A DNA stretch of 14,718 nt from Candidatus Omnitrophota bacterium. GTDB taxonomy: Bacteria > Omnitrophota > Gorgyraeia > Zapsychrales > Fredricksoniimonadaceae. The stretch is taken from contig JAGNTT010000015.1 of assembly GCA_017987425.1 (NCBI GenBank), positions 1 to 14,718 of the forward strand, read 5' to 3'. Of this stretch, positions 12,263-14,718 are shown piece after piece; within the stretch, counting starts at the first letter, position 1, and every line of letters starts with the position of its first letter. The notes below the pieces were generated by a model that was not told the origin of the DNA, ran no database searches, and saw only the letters and a program-made list of their open reading frames with translations. The position numbers were made by a program, and so were the translations under genes.

Positions 12263-13653
12263 AATCCCCTCCTTGCCTGACACGCCCTGAGACATTCCAT
12301 AAGCGCTTTCGCTTTCACCCAAGTTTCATCATATTCCATCGAAGGAATGGAATCGGCGACAATTCCGCCGCCGACATGAAAGGAAACTTTTCCTTCGTTA
12401 AGAAGCAGGGTACGGATAAGGATATTAAAGTCCAAATTGCCGGAAAAATCAATATATCCGAAGGCTCCGGTATAAATTCCGCGGCTGCCTGGTTCAAGCT
12501 CGTCGATGATGCGCATGGCGCTGATTTTGGGACAGCCTGTCACCGAACCTCCGGGAAAACACGCCTCGATCAAATCGAAACATGTTTTGTCTTTCCGCAA
12601 TCTTCCTTCAATGGTGGACGTGGCCTGAAAAACAGTCTTGTATTCCTCGATTGTTCTCATTTCCTTGACCTTGACCGAACCAAAATCGCACACCTTCCCC
12701 AAATCATTACGTTCAAGATCGGTGACCATGAGAAGTTCGGCGATTTCTTTGGTGCTGTGCATCAGCTCCTGGCGTAATGAGGAATCCTCCTCGAGAGATC
12801 TCCCGCGGGGACGAGTGCCTTTCATCGGACGGATCTGGGCGACCCCGTCCTTCAGGCACAAAAATCTTTCGGGCGATGTGCTTAAAATCTGATGACCGCC
12901 GGCATCCAGAAAAGCGCTGAAATGGCTCGGGGAAAGTTCGCGCAGGAATTCATACATCTCCCAAGCCTTGATGTCCGACGGAGAATATGTCTGCTCCGTC
13001 ACGACTTTATGGGAAAGATTGATCTGATAAATGTCGCCTTCATGGATATGCTTCAACGCGCGCTCGACCGCAGCCACATACTGCCATCGCGTATTATCGC
13101 TCGTAAAAATCGGGTCCGGAAGCGCATAATCCCTATTTCTTTTCAACGAGGGGATGACCGCCGCAAGTCCGGCCAATTTCTCAACAACGATGTTCAGCCG
13201 TTCCTCTGCTCTCGCACGACGCGGCCCGGGTGCCGTCTGGGGAAAACCGCTTGAGGTGACATGCAGTTTCTGATCCAAATGGTCGACGGTGAGAATGACA
13301 TCGTAAAGACCGAAATGAAATAACGGAGTCGAGCAGAGCCCGTTCTTTCTCGACGGAACATTCTGAAACAACATTCCCAGATCGTAACTCAGATAGCCGA
13401 CGGCGCCAGACTGCAAAGGGACCACCGAAGGGCCGCAGGCCTGCTGCAGATGCAAAAATCGCGCTTTGAATTTTTTAAAAGATTCAATGTCTGAGCCTTC
13501 AACGATCTCGAAAGGATCAAAACCTATGAATGAATAACGACCGTTGGCGGATGTGGTGAGACTGCTGTCCAGAAAAAAAAGGTGAGGCTCTTCCTTAAAC
13601 AGCAAGAAAAGCTCGAATACATCGTTTGAAAAATCAAAAGATTTGGTAATCAT
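12259..13653 (-). CDS. pabB: Aminodeoxychorismate synthase component I
   Basis: A 464-residue chorismate-binding enzyme that aminates chorismate at C4 to aminodeoxychorismate using ammonia from a PabA glutaminase. Visible are the N-terminal lobe with GRYSFIGFDP (38-47), GDIYQINLSH (206-215), RPMKGTRPRG (275-284), TDLERNDLG (311-319), FPGGSVTGCPKISAM (366-380), and the Mg-site region near the C-terminus. The Lys in P-M-K-G-T (K278) separates PabB from anthranilate synthase TrpE, which has Ala there. No pabA is in the window, so the amidotransferase is elsewhere or is shared with trpG. The ATG at 13653 has only GGGGA as a possible ribosome site, inside a strongly structured leader. pabC overlaps its stop, so the two should be made together. 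Confidence 0.94.
   Translation of the reverse strand: MITKSFDFSNDVFELFLLFKEEPHLFFLDSSLTTSANGRYSFIGFDPFEIVEGSDIESFKKFKARFLHLQQACGPSVVPLQSGAVGYLSYDLGMLFQNVPSRKNGLCSTPLFHFGLYDVILTVDHLDQKLHVTSSGFPQTAPGPRRARAEERLNIVVEKLAGLAAVIPSLKRNRDYALPDPIFTSDNTRWQYVAAVERALKHIHEGDIYQINLSHKVVTEQTYSPSDIKAWEMYEFLRELSPSHFSAFLDAGGHQILSTSPERFLCLKDGVAQIRPMKGTRPRGRSLEEDSSLRQELMHSTKEIAELLMVTDLERNDLGKVCDFGSVKVKEMRTIEEYKTVFQATSTIEGRLRKDKTCFDLIEACFPGGSVTGCPKISAMRIIDELEPGSRGIYTGAFGYIDFSGNLDFNILIRTLLLNEGKVSFHVGGGIVADSIPSMEYDETWVKAKALMECLRACQARRGL
12268..12274 (-). promoter_or_regulatory. Full Shine-Dalgarno fixing the pabC start
   Basis: AAGGAGG in the mRNA inside the last codons of pabB, 5 bases before the ATG at 12262. It settles the pabC start against the longer open frame beginning at 12322. 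Confidence 0.8.
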
Positions 13654-13658
13654 GGGGT

Positions 13659-13723
13659 CCCCAGCGCCCCGGCTACAGGTGCCCCAGTCCGTCTTTTGTG
13701 AACTGAGGCACTAGAAGCTGGGG
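13659..13723. repeat. Nested inverted repeat in the pabB leader (REP-like candidate)
   Basis: The gap between the exonuclease and pabB is a two-stage inverted repeat. Outer arms are CCCCAGC (13659-13665) and GCTGGGG (13717-13723), a perfect 7 bp. Inner arms are GTGCCCCAGT (13679-13688) and ACTGAGGCAC (13702-13711), 9 of 10 paired, with a 13-base loop. A further palindrome GGGGTCCCC (13654-13662) touches the pabB start codon. The C/G-rich make-up differs from its neighbours and recalls REP-type elements. There is no T-run, so a terminator is unlikely; it may influence pabB translation. Confidence 0.6.
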
Positions 13724-13726
13724 TTA

Positions 13727-14353
13727 TTAAAACAGCATGTCTTGGGTGACCTGGGCGGCAAGCCGGAAAGACGGCTTCTCGACGGAAAACTGACGGCAGA
13801 ATTCCTGAAGATCTTCGATGTTACGGTCCTGGGCCATCTCCATAAGCTTGATAAGAACATCCGCAGTCAGTTTCGAATCAGATAAGGCGCGATGAGTCTC
13901 TCCGATCGTCACCCCGAGGGCACCGGCAATATGACTTAACTTATAATTTGATAAATAAGGAATCAAAAACTTGGCCATTTTAAGCGTGTCGAGCGCGGGC
14001 GTTTCTTCGCGCAGTCTGCGGCCGAATAAAGAAAGCTCATAGCATAAAAAATTAAGGTCGAACTTCACATTATGACCGACGACACATCCGCCTCCGATAA
14101 AATCGATGATGCCGGGAAGAAATTCTTCCGCCGTCGGAGCATCGATAAGCATCTCGTCGGAAATCTGGTTCACGTTGGTGGCGCTCGCCGGAACATTACG
14201 CATGGGATTGATGAGCGAGTGAAACGTCGCGACGGGCTGAAGGTCTTTATATTTAATGGCGGCGATCTCAATGATCTTGTCACCGTCGAGAGGGAAAAGC
14301 CCAGTGGTTTCGACGTCGAATACGACAAACTCGGTGTTTTTGATTTTGATCAT
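13727..14353 (-). CDS. DnaQ-like DEDDh 3'-5' exonuclease
   Basis: A 208-residue exonuclease of the DnaQ/epsilon superfamily, which removes nucleotides from 3' ends of DNA (proofreading) or RNA. All five active-site residues are visible: D13 and E15 in FDVETTG (Exo I), D99 in GHNVKFDLNFL (Exo II), and H154 and D159 in HRALSDSKLTADV (Exo III, DEDDh type). D122 in LDTLKMAKFL is the family's usual Asp. A C-terminal tail (about 175-208) has no motif I recognise. It could be a PolC-type or stand-alone epsilon-like proofreader or a repair exonuclease; no polymerase domain is attached. The ATG at 14353 directly abuts the stop of the DUF2156 gene and has AAAGG about 6 bases upstream. Confidence 0.9.
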   Translation of the reverse strand: MIKIKNTEFVVFDVETTGLFPLDGDKIIEIAAIKYKDLQPVATFHSLINPMRNVPASATNVNQISDEMLIDAPTAEEFLPGIIDFIGGGCVVGHNVKFDLNFLCYELSLFGRRLREETPALDTLKMAKFLIPYLSNYKLSHIAGALGVTIGETHRALSDSKLTADVLIKLMEMAQDRNIEDLQEFCRQFSVEKPSFRLAAQVTQDMLF

Positions 14354-14718
14354 CTACGGCCTTTCTGTAACGACATATGAAGGGTATAAAAACTTGGGGT
14401 GAAATGACTGTTTGGTCCGGGCGATATTGTTCATGGCAAAATCATCCATGACGTTGATGAAACGGTATTGCTGCAATCGTTCATCCGCACAGAATCGGTT
14501 AAACAGATAAACCGACAGACCTTTGATATCCAAATTGGTTATCTCTACTAGAACACAAAAACTGTCCTCATTCAAGGAATAACCAAAAGTATATGCCTGC
14601 GGTTTTCCGTCCAGTAAAACGACCCTTCCTTCAAGCCCGATCTCGTCGTAATAATCAAAAATAAGGCGGTGCACACCCCTGTTTTCATCGAGCATAGTCC
14701 GGTAAATTTCATCGCTGG
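14354..14718 (-). CDS. DUF2156 (phosphatidylglycerol lysyltransferase-like, GNAT-fold) protein, N-terminus outside window
   Basis: Only the last 120 residues are in the window; the reading frame is open to position 14718. The pattern VLLDGKPQAYTFGYSL, then FNRFCADERLQQYRFINVMDD, and the end AMNNIARTKQSFHPKFLYPSYVV match the C-terminal half of DUF2156. That GNAT-fold domain is shared with the lipid-modifying aminoacyl transferases (MprF/LysX type), which use aminoacyl-tRNA. Family members of this stand-alone sort mostly have no assigned reaction. The N-D-D-like segment and the Lys-x-x-[FYH]-x-P motif near the end are the best landmarks. Its stop codon directly touches the exonuclease start, so the two are co-transcribed. 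Confidence 0.75.
   Translation of the reverse strand, partial: SDEIYRTMLDENRGVHRLIFDYYDEIGLEGRVVLLDGKPQAYTFGYSLNEDSFCVLVEITNLDIKGLSVYLFNRFCADERLQQYRFINVMDDFAMNNIARTKQSFHPKFLYPSYVVTERP

Overview
The window reads as a chromosomal stretch of a diderm (Gram-negative-type) bacterium with roughly balanced base composition. The envelope evidence is a signal peptide followed by an outer-membrane beta-barrel in the large protease gene, plus a second predicted periplasmic protein. The gene mix (a CorA-type Mg channel, an endonuclease III with a T-K-D active-site loop, lone PQ-loop membrane proteins, an Lrp regulator beside an aminotransferase, UPF0047/YjbQ) would suit a little-studied phylum such as Omnitrophota or a deltaproteobacterium-like lineage. 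That placement is a low-confidence guess. All 17 genes I can support lie on the minus strand, so transcription runs from high to low coordinates. No phage, IS, CRISPR, rRNA or tRNA was recognised.

Reading in transcription order: (a) 14718-11405 holds the tail of a DUF2156 protein, a DnaQ-like exonuclease abutting it, then pabB and pabC overlapping by ATGA and sharing the step from chorismate to p-aminobenzoate. A structured inverted repeat separates the exonuclease from pabB. (b) 11358-8598 begins with a well-formed sigma70-type promoter so close to the next ATG that the mRNA would be nearly leaderless. It drives a secreted coiled-coil protein, an Lrp/AsnC regulator and a class I aminotransferase. 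(c) 8496-5241 is a TPR protein followed within about 10 bases by the most unusual gene here: an M1 metallopeptidase fused to a C-terminal Omp85/BamA-type beta-barrel. (d) 5096-4677 is a UPF0047/YjbQ protein. (e) 4585-1 is a tightly packed run: PfkB-family kinase, PQ-loop protein, Era GTPase, NAD(P)HX epimerase, a second PQ-loop protein about half identical to the first, endonuclease III, and the start of a CorA transporter cut by the window edge.

Three consecutive gene borders (8598/8496, 5241/5096, 4677/4585) carry degenerate 7-bp tandem repeats based on TACCTCT or TACTGCY. In two of them the repeats also occur in inverted orientation, so they can fold. In the last of these the fold can hide or expose the strong Shine-Dalgarno of the PfkB kinase gene. 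The M1-Omp85 fusion, the heptamer arrays with their possible translational switch, the nearly leaderless promoter, and the PQ-loop pair around era-nnrE are the points most worth follow-up.
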